From NCBI GenBank assembly GCA_963837155.1, contig CAWIMB010000002.1:3906001-3970000 (forward strand): DNA of 64,000 bases. The letters run 5' to 3'. The translations under genes and the position numbers were made by a program. This document shows, one piece after another, positions 8,533-17,536 of this stretch. The notes below the pieces were generated by a model, which worked only from the letters and a program-made list of their open reading frames with translations, did not search any database and was not told the origin of the DNA. This DNA is from DASQHW01 sp963837155. Its GTDB lineage: Bacteria; Actinomycetota; Acidimicrobiia; IMCC26256; PALSA-610. Every line of letters starts with the position of its first letter. Position 1 is the first letter of the stretch.

Positions 8533-9702
8533 CCACGAACGGTGCTGGTGTGCACCATCTCGCAGCGTGTGCGGTCGACCGTCCACGTCGGGAACCGGCG
8601 CAACGTCTCTTCGAGCGCCACCTTGCCCTCGAGACGCGCCAGCGCCGCGCCGAGGCAGAAGTGGACGCCGTACCCGAAGGCGACGTGACGCGCGATCTTC
8701 CGCTCGACGTCGATCGCGTCGGCGTTGTCAAAGGCGCGGTGATCGCGGTTCGCGGCACCGGTGAGCAGCGCGACCTTCGAATTCTTCGGGATTGTCGTGT
8801 CGTGGAGCGACACGTCGGCGGTCACCCAGCGACCTTGGATGGCCGACGGCGCCTCCCAACGCAGGATCTCCTCGACCGCGTTCGGGATCAGCGACGGATC
8901 GTCGACGAGTTTGCGCCGCTGATCGGGGTATTCGTCGAGACCTGTCGCGGCCCACCCGAGGAAGCGCGCGACGGTCTCGTTACCGGCGCCGGACAGAAGT
9001 CCGAAGAACCCGTGCAGCTCGTCGTCGGTGAGGTGTCGCGTCGAGCCGTCGGCTTCTTCGAGCTCGGCCGCCATGAGCTCGCCCATGATGTCGTCGCGAG
9101 GGTGCCGGCGGCGCTCGTCGACGTGGGCCTGCCAGTAGTCCTGCACTTCATTGCGGATCGAGACCGCCTGCGTGCCCAGCATCTCGCCGGGCTCGATGTG
9201 CAGCATCTCGTCGCTCCACTCGCGCAGCCGTACCTCGTCTTCCCGGGGCGCGCCGAGGAGCGCGGAGATCACCATGACCGGTAGGCGGGCACCGAAGTCG
9301 GCGACATAGTCGAACTCGCCGGTGTCGACGAACGGGTCGAGGAAGCCGGCCGCGAGCTCTCGTATGCGCGGTTCGACAGCTGCCATGTGGCGGGGCGTGA
9401 ATGCCCGGGCGACGAGCTTGCGGTAGCGCGTGTGTTGCGGCGGGTCCATGAAGATCATCATGGATTGCTCGAACTCGCTCGGTTCGGGGGTCATCATCTC
9501 GAGCACGGTCGTGTGGGACGAGCTGAAGTGCACCGGATCGAGGTGCGCGGCGAGGACGTCGTCGAAGCGACTCAGCGCGTAGAAATCGTGCTCGCTCGTT
9601 GTAGTAGACGGGCGCTTCGTCGCGGAGACGCTTCCACACTGGGTGCGGGTCGGCGTCGATCGTATAGTCGTAGGGGTCGTAGACAAGATCAACGGTCGCC
9701 AT
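8502..9702 (-). CDS. Cytochrome P450 (frame-disrupted near 9600)
   Basis: A soluble bacterial P450 monooxygenase of about 400 residues. ATG 9702 begins MATVDLVYDPYDYTIDADPHPVWKRL, which shifts frame near 9600 into FYALSRFDDVLAAHLDP. Helix I is GAGNETVARFLGWA, the ExxR motif is EEILRWEAP, and the heme loop is FGYGVHFCLGAALARLE with the axial Cys. It lacks the usual Thr after the acidic residue only by a one-position difference (NETVA). The class resembles actinobacterial CYP families that hydroxylate terpenoid, steroid or fatty substrates with ferredoxin partners; none is adjacent. It starts 28 bases from a divergent VOC gene. Confidence 0.85.
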
Positions 9703-9730
9703 TGCGGCGACGGTACCCCGGAGGTCGCAC

Positions 9731-10339
9731 ATGGACGCAACTGCACCGCTCGCGCCGCTGTGGCGGGGTGTCAACCACCTGGCCCTCGTGACCGGCGACA
9801 TGGATACGACCGTACGCTTCTACGTCGGCGTCCTCGGCGCCCGGCTCATCGCGACGATCGGCACGCCGACGTTCCGTCACTACTTTTTCGAGATCGGCAC
9901 CGGGAACTCGGTCGCGTTCTTCGAGTACCAGGGCGTCGAGCTCGAGCAGTTCGCCAAGCCGGCCGGCATCCCCCACCGGCTGCGCGTCGCAGTTCGACCA
10001 CGTGTCGTTCGACGCTCGCCGACGAGGACGCGCTGCTCGAGCTGCGCGATCGGTTGAAGCGGGCCGACTGCGAGGTCACCGACGTCGTCGACCACGGCAT
10101 CATGCACTCGATCTACTTCACCGACCCCAACGGCATCGCGCTCGAAGCGTCGTGGTGGGTCACCGACCCGACCGGCCGCGCCGAGCTCTCGTTCAACGAC
10201 AAGACGGTGTTCGTGGACCCGACCCCGGTCGCCGGCGGTACGGGAGCTCGCGGCGGGCGGGTTGGAGCGCGTCCCGGCGACGAAGTTGGTCGGCGGGTTC
10301 ACCCAGCAGCGCGACGAATGGTGCGCCCCCACGAGCTGA
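9731..10339 (+). CDS. VOC (glyoxalase/dioxygenase-fold) family protein, frame-disrupted
   Basis: Glyoxalase/bleomycin-resistance/extradiol-dioxygenase fold. It starts at ATG 9731 after GGAGG at 9720-9724. The N-terminal module reads GVNHLALVTGDMDTTVRFYVGVLGARL. After breaks near 9995 and 10015 it continues QFDHVSF and LADEDALLELRDRLKRADCEVTDVVDHG with MHSIYFTDPNGIALE, the metal-ligand strand. A third break near 10240 restores the first frame to TGA 10337. Metal-dependent isomerase or ring-cleavage chemistry is the family expectation; no substrate can be named. It is divergent from the P450. Confidence 0.75.
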
Positions 10340-10342
10340 CGT

Positions 10343-10385
10343 GGGGCGTGCGTGGAGCTCGATTTTCGAGCTCCACACACGCCCC
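10343..10385. terminator. Bidirectional hairpin between VOC and ABC genes
   Basis: Arms of 19 bases at 10343-10361 and 10367-10385 with one mismatch flank a 5-base ATTTT loop. It lies between the convergent stops of the VOC protein and the ABC transporter. The stem is GC rich. Confidence 0.8.
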
Positions 10386-10400
10386 AGTACATCGGGGTCT

Positions 10401-12206
10401 TTAGGCGACGTCGGGGGTGGCTTGGTGGACGGCCCACGCGCGGTACAGGGATGCGTAGTGGCCTTCGTGGGCGACGAGCTCGTCGTGCGTACCGAGCTCC
10501 GCCAGGCGGCCGTCGAAGATCACCGCGATCCGGTCGGCGTGTGCGGCCGTCGACAGCCGGTGCGCGACCACCACCACGGTGCGACCGTGCGTCAGCCGCT
10601 CCAGGGCTTGTTCGACTGAGCGTTCGGTTCCCGGGTCGAGGTTCGACGTCGCCTCGTCGAGAATGAGGATCGTCGGGTCCGCGAGCGCGGCCCGTGCGAG
10701 CGAGATGAGCTGCCGCTCCCCCGCCGACAGCCGCGAGCCGCGTTCGCGCACCTCGGTCTCGAGCCCGTCGGGAAATGCGAGGAACCGGTCGAGGAGGCCG
10801 AGTGCGCGCAGTGCTTCCTCGACGTCGGCATCGGTCGCGTCCGGCCGGCCGACGCGCACGTTGTCCCGCAGCGTTCCCGCGAACAGGAACCCCTCCTGGG
10901 GCACAACGACGATCCGATGGCGCAACGAAACGAACGTCACGTCGCGGAGGTCGACATCGCCGACGCGGACCGCACCGTCGGCGGGGTCGTAGAACCGGGC
11001 GACGAGCTTCGCGAGCGTCGACTTCCCGGCACCGGTCGGACCGACGAGCGCGAGTCGCTCGCCGGCGCCGACGTGGAGCGACACGTCATGCAGGACGGGC
11101 TCGTTCGGGCCGTACGCGAACGTGACGTGATCGACGTCGATCTCGCTCGCAGCCGGGAGGTCGACGGCTCCCTGGCGCTGCCGCACCGTGGGCCTCGTGT
11201 CGAGCACGCCGAAGATCTTCTCGAGCGCCGCGCCCGCCGATTGCACGACGTTGTAGAGCTGGCTGAGCTGGTTGATGGGCTCGAACAGGTTGTTCAGATA
11301 GAGCACGAACGCCGCGACAGTTCCGACCGTGATGATCCCCTGGGTCGACAGCCAGCCGCCGTAGCCGATGATGACCGCGGTACCTGCCACGCCGGCGTAC
11401 TCGATGACCGGGAAGTACTTGGCGGAGATGCGCGTCGTGCGCATGTTCGCCTCGTACTGGTCCTCGTTCGACTTCTCGAACCGCTTGGTGAACTGGCCCT
11501 CACGCCCGAAGGCCTGCACGACGCGGACGCCTTCGAGGCTCTCTTGCAAGGTCGACAAGTTGGTCGAGATGCGGTCGCGCACCTCGAGATAGGCCTTGTT
11601 CGACACTCGGCGGAACCAGCGGCTCGCGAAGAACACGGGCGGCACGATGATCAGCACACCGATTGCGAGCTGCCACGACAGCAGCAAGACCACGATGACG
11701 GCGCCGGTGAACAGGAAGATGTTCTGCACGAACAGCACGAGCCCTTGCGAGATCAGTTCCTGCAAGGCGTCGATGTCGGAGGTCATCCGCGCCACGATCC
11801 GGCCGGTCTTCTCGGTCTCGAAGTAGTCGAGCGACAAGCTCATCGTGTGGCCGAAGAGGCGGTTGCGAAGGTCGCGGAGGAAGGATTCGCCGACGCGGGC
11901 GACGAGCACGATGGCCGCGCGTCCGAGGAAGAAGCCGATGATCGCCATCGACAGGTACAGCGCGACCGAGAGGTTGAGCGCGCCGGCGTCGCCCTTGCCG
12001 CCGTTCGATAGCAAGCCGGCGTCGATGCCGTGTCGTACCAACGCCGGACCAGCGAGCAGGGCGCCGGCTTGCCCCATCAGCACGAGCGTCGCCAGCGCGA
12101 TGAGCGCACGTTGCGGACGCAGCATGCGGAACAGGCGGCGAAGTACGCGCGACGCCTCGTCGCGCGAGAGCGTCTCCTCGGGAACGCTGTCGCCCCACCA
12201 GCCCAT
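10401..12206 (-). CDS. ABC exporter half-transporter (permease-ATPase fusion)
   Basis: A 601-residue type IV ABC exporter subunit. Six membrane segments occupy residues 30-310, and the nucleotide-binding domain about 355-590. Walker A is GPTGAGKS, the Q loop is VVPQEGFLFAGTLRDNV, Walker B is ILILDEATSNLD, and the H loop is VVAHRLST. The signature is LSAGERQ rather than LSGGQ, as often seen in one member of heterodimeric exporters. Its ATG overlaps the TAA of the upstream half-transporter (TAATG), so the two are co-translated and probably form a heterodimer. The exported substrate (lipid, drug or peptide) cannot be read from the sequence. Confidence 0.92.
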   Translation of the reverse strand: MGWWGDSVPEETLSRDEASRVLRRLFRMLRPQRALIALATLVLMGQAGALLAGPALVRHGIDAGLLSNGGKGDAGALNLSVALYLSMAIIGFFLGRAAIVLVARVGESFLRDLRNRLFGHTMSLSLDYFETEKTGRIVARMTSDIDALQELISQGLVLFVQNIFLFTGAVIVVLLLSWQLAIGVLIIVPPVFFASRWFRRVSNKAYLEVRDRISTNLSTLQESLEGVRVVQAFGREGQFTKRFEKSNEDQYEANMRTTRISAKYFPVIEYAGVAGTAVIIGYGGWLSTQGIITVGTVAAFVLYLNNLFEPINQLSQLYNVVQSAGAALEKIFGVLDTRPTVRQRQGAVDLPAASEIDVDHVTFAYGPNEPVLHDVSLHVGAGERLALVGPTGAGKSTLAKLVARFYDPADGAVRVGDVDLRDVTFVSLRHRIVVVPQEGFLFAGTLRDNVRVGRPDATDADVEEALRALGLLDRFLAFPDGLETEVRERGSRLSAGERQLISLARAALADPTILILDEATSNLDPGTERSVEQALERLTHGRTVVVVAHRLSTAAHADRIAVIFDGRLAELGTHDELVAHEGHYASLYRAWAVHQATPDVA

Positions 12207-14026
12207 TAACTTGCCGCCTCACGAATGTCGTCGCCGGCGACGTCTTCGTCGTCGACCACACCGACCTGCTCCTCGGCCGCCGCCCGGGCGAGCACCTCGC
12301 GGTAGCGAGAGGATGTCACGAGCAGTTCCTCGTGCGTGCCATCGGCGACCACCCGGCCACCGTCGAGCAGCACGACACGGTCCGCGAGCGCGATCGTCGC
12401 CGGGCGGTGGGCGATGATGATCGTTGTCCGGCCCTGCATCACCTCCGCGAGCGCCGAGCGGATCTCGTGCTCCTTGGTGGGATCGACCGACGATGTCGCG
12501 TCGTCGAGGATCAGGACGCGCGGGTCGGCGAGTACCGCGCGTGCAATCGCGACGCGCTGACGTTGACCCCCCGACAACGAGTATCCGTGCTCGCCGATGA
12601 CGGTCTCGTAGCCGTCCGGCAACTCGCGTATGAACTCGTCCGCGCCGGCGAGCTTGGCCGCGCGCACGACCGCTTCGCTCGGTGCACTCGGGTCGGCGAA
12701 CGCGATGTTGTTTCGGACGCTGTCGGAGAACAGGAAGGTATCTTCGAAGACGATCCCGATGGCGCGCCGCACGTCGCGCAGACGCGCCTCGCGCACATCG
12801 GCGCCGTCGATGCGCACGTGCCCATCGCGCGTGTCGTAGAACCGCGGGATCAGGCGGGCGATCGTCGTCTTGCCCGACGCGGTTGCACCGACGAGGGCGA
12901 CGGCCTCGCCGCCGCGGATCTCGAGCGACATGCCGTCGAGCACCGCCGGCCCCCGCCCGTAAGAGAACGTCACGTCCTCGAACTGCACCGTGCCGGGTCC
13001 GTCGGGCAACGGCCGGGCGTGGGGGACGTCCTCGATCGCCGGGTCCGTGAGCAGCACCGCGTTGATGCGCCCGGCGGCGGCGGCCGAGCGGGGCAGCTGG
13101 CCGACGAGCATGCCGATCATGCGCAGCGGCCAGATCAGCATCAGCACATAGAGGTTGGCCGCCACGACGTCGCCGACCGTGAGGTTGCCGGCGAGCACCT
13201 GGTGGCCGCCGTACCAGAGGATGCCGACGAGCCCGAGCGTCGGCAGCAGGTCGATGAGCGGCATGAAGTTCGCGCGCAGGCGCGCCTGGTCCATCGAGCG
13301 GTCGTACACGCTCGACGCTTCCGTTGACAGCCGCTTGCGCTGCAGACCTTCGGCGCCGAAGCCCTTCACGACACGCACGCCGGTGACGCTCTCTTCGACG
13401 ACGCCCGACAGCTCCGACAGCTCCTGCTGGAGCTGCGCACCAACGGGATACATGCGACGGTTGAACCGCGTCGCAGAAAAGTTGAGAAATGGCAACGCGC
13501 CGAGCGCGAACAATGCGAGCCCGGGGCTTTGCAACGTCAAGATGACGACGACCGCGACCATCTGGATCGTGCTCGCGATCGTGAGTGGAATCAGCAGGAT
13601 CACGTTGTTGATCTGCTGGATGTCGGTGTTGGCATAGGCCATCAACTGGCCGGTCTGCGCGTGATCGTGGAACGCGAAATGCAAGCGTTGGAGATGCGCG
13701 ACGAGCTTCATGCGGAGGTCGGTTTCGACGCGCCATGCAAGCCCGAACGCGGCATACCGCCGGAGCCCCGTGCTCACCGCCTGCACGGCACCGGCCGCGA
13801 GGATGAGTGCGGTCCACATCGCGGTCGTGCTCCATTGGCCGCGGCGTATTCCGTAGTCGATCGCGTCGCCGGCGAGCGTCGGCACCGACACGCGTGCAAT
13901 CGCCCAGGTCAGGCCGGCACCGATACCGAGGTACATCATCCGGCGATGCGGATGGACCATTTCGCGCATCAGCCGCAAGCCGGCCTTGCGCGTCGTCGCG
14001 TCGTCGGTCTTGTCCCTATCGTTCAC
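12206..14026 (-). CDS. ABC exporter half-transporter, partner of the downstream gene
   Basis: About 606 residues with the same fusion architecture. The transmembrane domain spans about residues 25-310. The ATPase domain has Walker A GATASGKT, an LSGGQRQ signature, Walker B LILDDATSSVD and H loop IIAHRPAT. The Asp after Walker B (LDDATS) replaces the catalytic Glu, so this subunit probably carries a degenerate ATP site. Pairing with a canonical LDEATS in the downstream gene is the usual asymmetry of heterodimeric exporters. GTG 14026 is chosen because upstream codons read as low-complexity sequence. The C-terminus ends in an acidic tail. Confidence 0.9.
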   Translation of the reverse strand: MNDRDKTDDATTRKAGLRLMREMVHPHRRMMYLGIGAGLTWAIARVSVPTLAGDAIDYGIRRGQWSTTAMWTALILAAGAVQAVSTGLRRYAAFGLAWRVETDLRMKLVAHLQRLHFAFHDHAQTGQLMAYANTDIQQINNVILLIPLTIASTIQMVAVVVILTLQSPGLALFALGALPFLNFSATRFNRRMYPVGAQLQQELSELSGVVEESVTGVRVVKGFGAEGLQRKRLSTEASSVYDRSMDQARLRANFMPLIDLLPTLGLVGILWYGGHQVLAGNLTVGDVVAANLYVLMLIWPLRMIGMLVGQLPRSAAAAGRINAVLLTDPAIEDVPHARPLPDGPGTVQFEDVTFSYGRGPAVLDGMSLEIRGGEAVALVGATASGKTTIARLIPRFYDTRDGHVRIDGADVREARLRDVRRAIGIVFEDTFLFSDSVRNNIAFADPSAPSEAVVRAAKLAGADEFIRELPDGYETVIGEHGYSLSGGQRQRVAIARAVLADPRVLILDDATSSVDPTKEHEIRSALAEVMQGRTTIIIAHRPATIALADRVVLLDGGRVVADGTHEELLVTSSRYREVLARAAAEEQVGVVDDEDVAGDDIREAAS

Positions 14027-14205
14027 ACCCGGCTCCCCGTCGGGCGAGGCTAGCAGCGCGACCCTGACGCTCCCGTCAGGTTTCCGCGGCGCTCGCGGAG
14101 GGGTACAGGACGACATTCCCCGTTGCCCCCGGCTGCGCCCCAACGCGGCAGCACCGCGGCGGCATTACGCACCACATCCTCCGGGCGGAGGGAGACGACT
14201 GCGCA

Positions 14206-14727
14206 ATGAACCCACCTCACAGATCACGCCGTCGCGTGCACCCAGTGCGCGCGATTGTGCTGATGCTCGCGTTGCCGCTCGCCGCATGGTCCGCGGTCGA
14301 CGCGCCACACGCGTCGAGATCAGATGCAGTGGCCGCGTCACCACCACCACCGCCAGTTGTAGATGCACCGCGCGCGATTCCCGTGCGCAAAATCAATGCA
14401 CGCATGCTTTCGTCGCGACGGCACGTTGTTCGCGCGCACGCCGAAAACATGTTGAAGAACGTCGCGTTGTTGCGCGCAGTACAGCAACGCACCGCGCAAT
14501 GGGATGAGCTTGCGCGCTGCGAGAACGGTGGCGACTGGAGTGTCGTCGATCGTTACGGCGGCGGCCTCGGCATCTACATCGGCACGTGGCACACGTTCGG
14601 TGGCGGCGAGTTCGCGTCGAACCCCGGCTACGCGACGAAGGAACAACAGATCGTCGTCGCGGAACGCATCTACGCGCGCTTCGGCCTCAGCGGCTGGGGC
14701 TGCAAGGTGCACATGAGCTGGCGCTAA
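14206..14727 (+). CDS. Secreted resuscitation-promoting-factor (Rpf) domain protein
   Basis: A 173-residue exported protein. The N-terminus is basic, followed by a hydrophobic stretch (IVLMLALPLAAWSAVDA) and a Pro-rich linker. The C-terminal domain of about 75 residues begins WDELARCENGGDW, the Rpf lysozyme-like fold with the catalytic Glu, continues with GGGLGIYIGTWHTFGG and ends with the second conserved Cys in GWGC. Rpf proteins cleave peptidoglycan and stimulate regrowth of dormant actinobacteria. A hairpin CCTCC-GGGC-GGAGG at 14178-14191 includes the Shine-Dalgarno-like GGAGG, and another, CCTGACG/CGTCAGG, lies at 14063-14080. No riboswitch consensus was recognised. Confidence 0.88.
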   Translation: MNPPHRSRRRVHPVRAIVLMLALPLAAWSAVDAPHASRSDAVAASPPPPPVVDAPRAIPVRKINARMLSSRRHVVRAHAENMLKNVALLRAVQQRTAQWDELARCENGGDWSVVDRYGGGLGIYIGTWHTFGGGEFASNPGYATKEQQIVVAERIYARFGLSGWGCKVHMSWR

Positions 14728-14739
14728 GCGCCGAGTGCT

Positions 14740-14794
14740 CCAACTGTTGGCAGCAAAACCCGCGCATAGCGCGGAAAACGCTGCCAACTGTTGG
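14740..14794. terminator. Bidirectional two-stage hairpin after the Rpf gene
   Basis: 15-base arms at 14740-14754 and 14780-14794 pair with one mismatch around an inner CCGCGC/GCGCGG stem. The element sits between the Rpf stop and the stop of the convergent 84-residue gene. Confidence 0.75.
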
Positions 14795-14801
14795 TGGGGA
14801 A

Positions 14802-15056
14802 TTACGCGGGGAAGAGCTCCGAGACGATGGCGGCGAGCTCGCCGCGCTCGTCGTCGCGAGAGAGGTCGCCGGCGAAGATCGCGATCGGCGCACCGGTCTC
14901 ACCGTGCAGCTTCGCGGCCAGGTTGCCCAGGTCATTGAATTGCTTTCCGGTCAACACCGCGCCCGCTCCCGCCGAGCACACGGCGCGCGCCAGGGCGGCG
15001 CCGTGATCGGTGTCGGCGTGCGAGACGATGACGACTCGCCCTGCCAGGTTCTCCAT
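14802..15056 (-). CDS. Short Rossmann-like (SDR N-terminal-like) protein, 84 residues
   Basis: An intact 84-codon gene, 11 bases downstream of the FtsH-like protease. The sequence RVVIVSHADTDHGAALARAVCSAGAGAVLTG matches the first beta-alpha-beta unit of an SDR, but the glycine-rich TGxxxGIG loop is replaced by SHADTDHG. GAPIAIFAGDLSRD resembles the next strand. No catalytic Tyr-Lys follows, and a terminator comes directly after the stop, so it is not simply a cut SDR. It could be a nucleotide-binding accessory protein of the protease, but that is speculation. I do not recognise a named family. Confidence 0.6.
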   Translation of the reverse strand: MENLAGRVVIVSHADTDHGAALARAVCSAGAGAVLTGKQFNDLGNLAAKLHGETGAPIAIFAGDLSRDDERGELAAIVSELFPA

Positions 15057-15067
15057 CAGATGCGCTC

Positions 15068-16886
15068 CTACGCCCCGGATTGCGCGAGCTGGTGTCGCGC
15101 TTCGGCCTCCCGCAGCACGTCGACGATTTCGTCGCCGACGAGCTCCTCCTTCGCCAACAGCTCGTCGCGCAACGCGACGACGAGGTGCCGGTGGTCATCG
15201 AGCAGCCGGTGCACATCGGCCTTCGCCTGCTCGAGCAATTTCTCCACGGCCGCACGTGCATCTTCGCTGCCGAGCACTTTGCTCACGATCCCCTGCGTGA
15301 GCGGCCCAGCCTCGACTGCCTCGTACGACACGAGTGTGCCGGCCATGCCAAACGAGCCGACCATCTGCGCCGCGATCTTCGTCGCGTGGATGAGGTCGCC
15401 CGACGGACCCGTTCCGGACTCGCCGAAGAACAGCTCCTCGGCACTCATCCCGCCGAACGCGATCTTCATCATCCCGACGAGCTCGGAACCGTGTGCGCGT
15501 GAACCGCTCCTCGGTGTCGGTGTGCGCGAGCAGGCCGAGCGCGTCGCGCCGCTTGATGATCGAGAGCACTTCGAGCTTGCGGTTCTGGCCGACGAGATAG
15601 GCAACCGTCGCGTGACCCGCCTCGTGCGTCGCGATCGTGCGCTTCTCGTCTTCCATGTACTCGACCGGCTGCTTGAGACCGATCTCCTCGGTGAGCTTCG
15701 CCTGCTGCACGTCGGTCCAGTCCATTGAGGACTTGCCTGTCCGCAGTGCCCACACCAGCGCTTCGTCGAAGAGGTGCTCGATCATCACCGGCGAGTACCC
15801 GAACGTCATCGCTGCGAGCTGGTCGCGCCGCTCCTCTTTGTCGAGCTCGGGAACGTGCGCCTTCTTGTCGAGGTAGTAGTCGATGATCTCGCGGCGACCG
15901 GACCGGCCGGGAATGTCGAAGTGGATCGACCGGTCGAAGCGACCCGGACGCATCAGCGCGGGGTCAAGGTCGGCGGCGCGGTTTGTCGCGGCGATCACGA
16001 GAATGTTCGACGGCTCCGGCGGCTTCTTCTTGATGCGACGGTGGGTCGGGAGGAAGCGATTCATCCCGTCGATCCACCAGCCCTTGAAGCGGTGCCCACC
16101 CGTCGGCGCGTCGAACGACTGCAGCTGGATCAGAAGCTCGTTGACGACACCGGAGATGCCCTCGGTCGAGCTCGGGGCGACTTGCCGGCCCCAGGCGTCG
16201 GCCACCGACGTCGACGCCAGCGGCGTCATGCGCATGCCACTGCGTGCCCCGGCGATCGCGTCGATCTCTTCGATGAAGCCGATCGCGCCACCCTCCTCCC
16301 GGGCGGCCTTGCGCAGCTCTTTGAAGAAGTTCCGGATCTTGCGGCCGGTCGCGCCGTAGAACTGCGACTGGAACGCGGTGGACGACACGAACAGGAACGG
16401 CACACCGGCTTCGCGCGCCATCGCCTTGGCCATATACGTCTTGCCGGTGCCCGGCGGTCCTTCGAACAGCACACCCTTGCGCGGGTTGCCGCCCATCACC
16501 CGGCGGAACGTCTGGTAGCCGAGGAAGAGGTTCAGCGACTTGACGACCTCGTCCTTCACGGGGCCGAGGCCCACGACGTCGTCGAGCGTGATCTCGATCT
16601 CGCTCGGGTCATAGCGAACGTGCGGCGACTTGCCCATCGCGACCATCGGGACGACGAGCACGATGCACAGAACGACCATCAGGCCAAGCGGCAGGAAGAT
16701 CGACATCTGCATTTGGGTGAGGTGCGGCAGGCCGAGGCGAATCGGGTTGGAGGTTCCGATCCGCCAGTAGAAGTAGCCCGCGATCGGCGCCAGCCAGAAG
16801 AACACGCGCCACAGGCGCCGGCGGCGCGTGGACTCGCGGATGCGGCCGACGTCAAGGGCGTCGGTGAGAACGTCGGCGCCGCCCAT
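15068..16886 (-). CDS. Divergent FtsH-like membrane AAA+ metalloprotease (frame-disrupted near 15490)
   Basis: About 606 residues. Two membrane segments lie at about 24-42 and 62-84. The AAA domain has Walker A GPPGTGKT and Walker B IGFIEEIDAI, and the arginine-finger region reads MRPGRFDRSIHFD. The protease domain has the zinc site THEAGHATV, and the third ligand is probably the Asp in GPSGDLIHAT, as in FtsH. The frame breaks at 15480-15500 between the two protease segments. Differences from housekeeping FtsH are a pore loop reading QFYGATG instead of the F-V-G form, Walker B Glu-Glu, and a roughly 40-residue insertion before IAATN in place of the usual GHDERE region. It probably degrades membrane or misfolded proteins; a paralogue role is inferred. 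ATG 16886 is the best-supported start. Confidence 0.82.
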
Positions 16887-17077
16887 CAGCCCCAGGTCGC
16901 GGGCTCCGGCGCCGAGCGCGCCCGCGGACGCGGCCGAGCCCGAGATTCCACGCCCTGACGGAAGTGCTTCCACGCCGAGTCCTTCCCCCGAGGGTCTTTC
17001 CCGTGCCCACCCTGAACACGCAGGGTAACGAACCGGCCGCGTTTCGGGAAGGGGGTGCGCTCGAGGAGGCCCCTGTC

Positions 17078-17536
17078 GTGGCAAGAGTCACCGAATATCG
17101 TGCAGCGGTGGATCGGGAAGGGCCTTCGCCGCTCGGTGGCGTCGACGCCCGGGCCGATCGGTTGGTGCAGGGCTCGATCGGCGTGCTGCTGCTGGCGGCG
17201 TTCGTGTTCCGAGTTCCCCTGGTCGTGCCGATCTTCGGCGTCCTGCTCGCCATCGGGGCCGCCATCGGGCCCCGGGCGAATCCGTTCCACGCCGCATTCG
17301 GCCGGTTCCTCGCGCCGCGCTTGGGCGCGGCGGAAGAGGCGCGGATCGACCCGCAGACCGTGCGGCGCCAGGACGCGCTGCTCGCGGGCCTGTGCGCGAT
17401 CGCGACGCTGGGCTTCGGGCTCGGGATCTCACCACTCGGTTGGCTCGTGGTCATCGCGGCCGCGATCGCGGCGATTTTCGCGGCAACGACCCGGATCCAT
17501 CTCGGCGATCAGTTGCGGCGGTTCACCGCGCGCTGA
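17078..17536 (+). CDS. DUF4395 family membrane protein
   Basis: A 152-residue protein with the DUF4395 signature GVDARADRLVQG followed by paired hydrophobic segments: LLLAAFVFRVPLVVPIFGVLLAIGAAIGP, then after a short loop two more near the C-terminus. The central FGRFLAPRLGAAEE segment is also typical. Function is unknown; family members often occur beside thioredoxin-like, rhodanese or sulfur-handling genes. GTG 17078 is chosen because GAGGAGG sits at 17063-17069 and the family start follows. An inverted repeat ACCCTG-N6-CAGGGT at 17010-17027 lies upstream. The 3' end overlaps the convergent MauE-like gene by 14 bases. Confidence 0.75.
   Translation: MARVTEYRAAVDREGPSPLGGVDARADRLVQGSIGVLLLAAFVFRVPLVVPIFGVLLAIGAAIGPRANPFHAAFGRFLAPRLGAAEEARIDPQTVRRQDALLAGLCAIATLGFGLGISPLGWLVVIAAAIAAIFAATTRIHLGDQLRRFTAR

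Noticed and set aside
8502..10339. A secondary-metabolite cluster around the P450 and VOC genes
   Set aside because: No synthase, carrier protein or pathway regulator is adjacent; the neighbours are general metabolism genes.
14040..14205. A c-di-AMP (ydaO-type) riboswitch ahead of the Rpf gene, as known in some actinobacteria
   Set aside because: I could not find the conserved core segments; only simple hairpins are visible.
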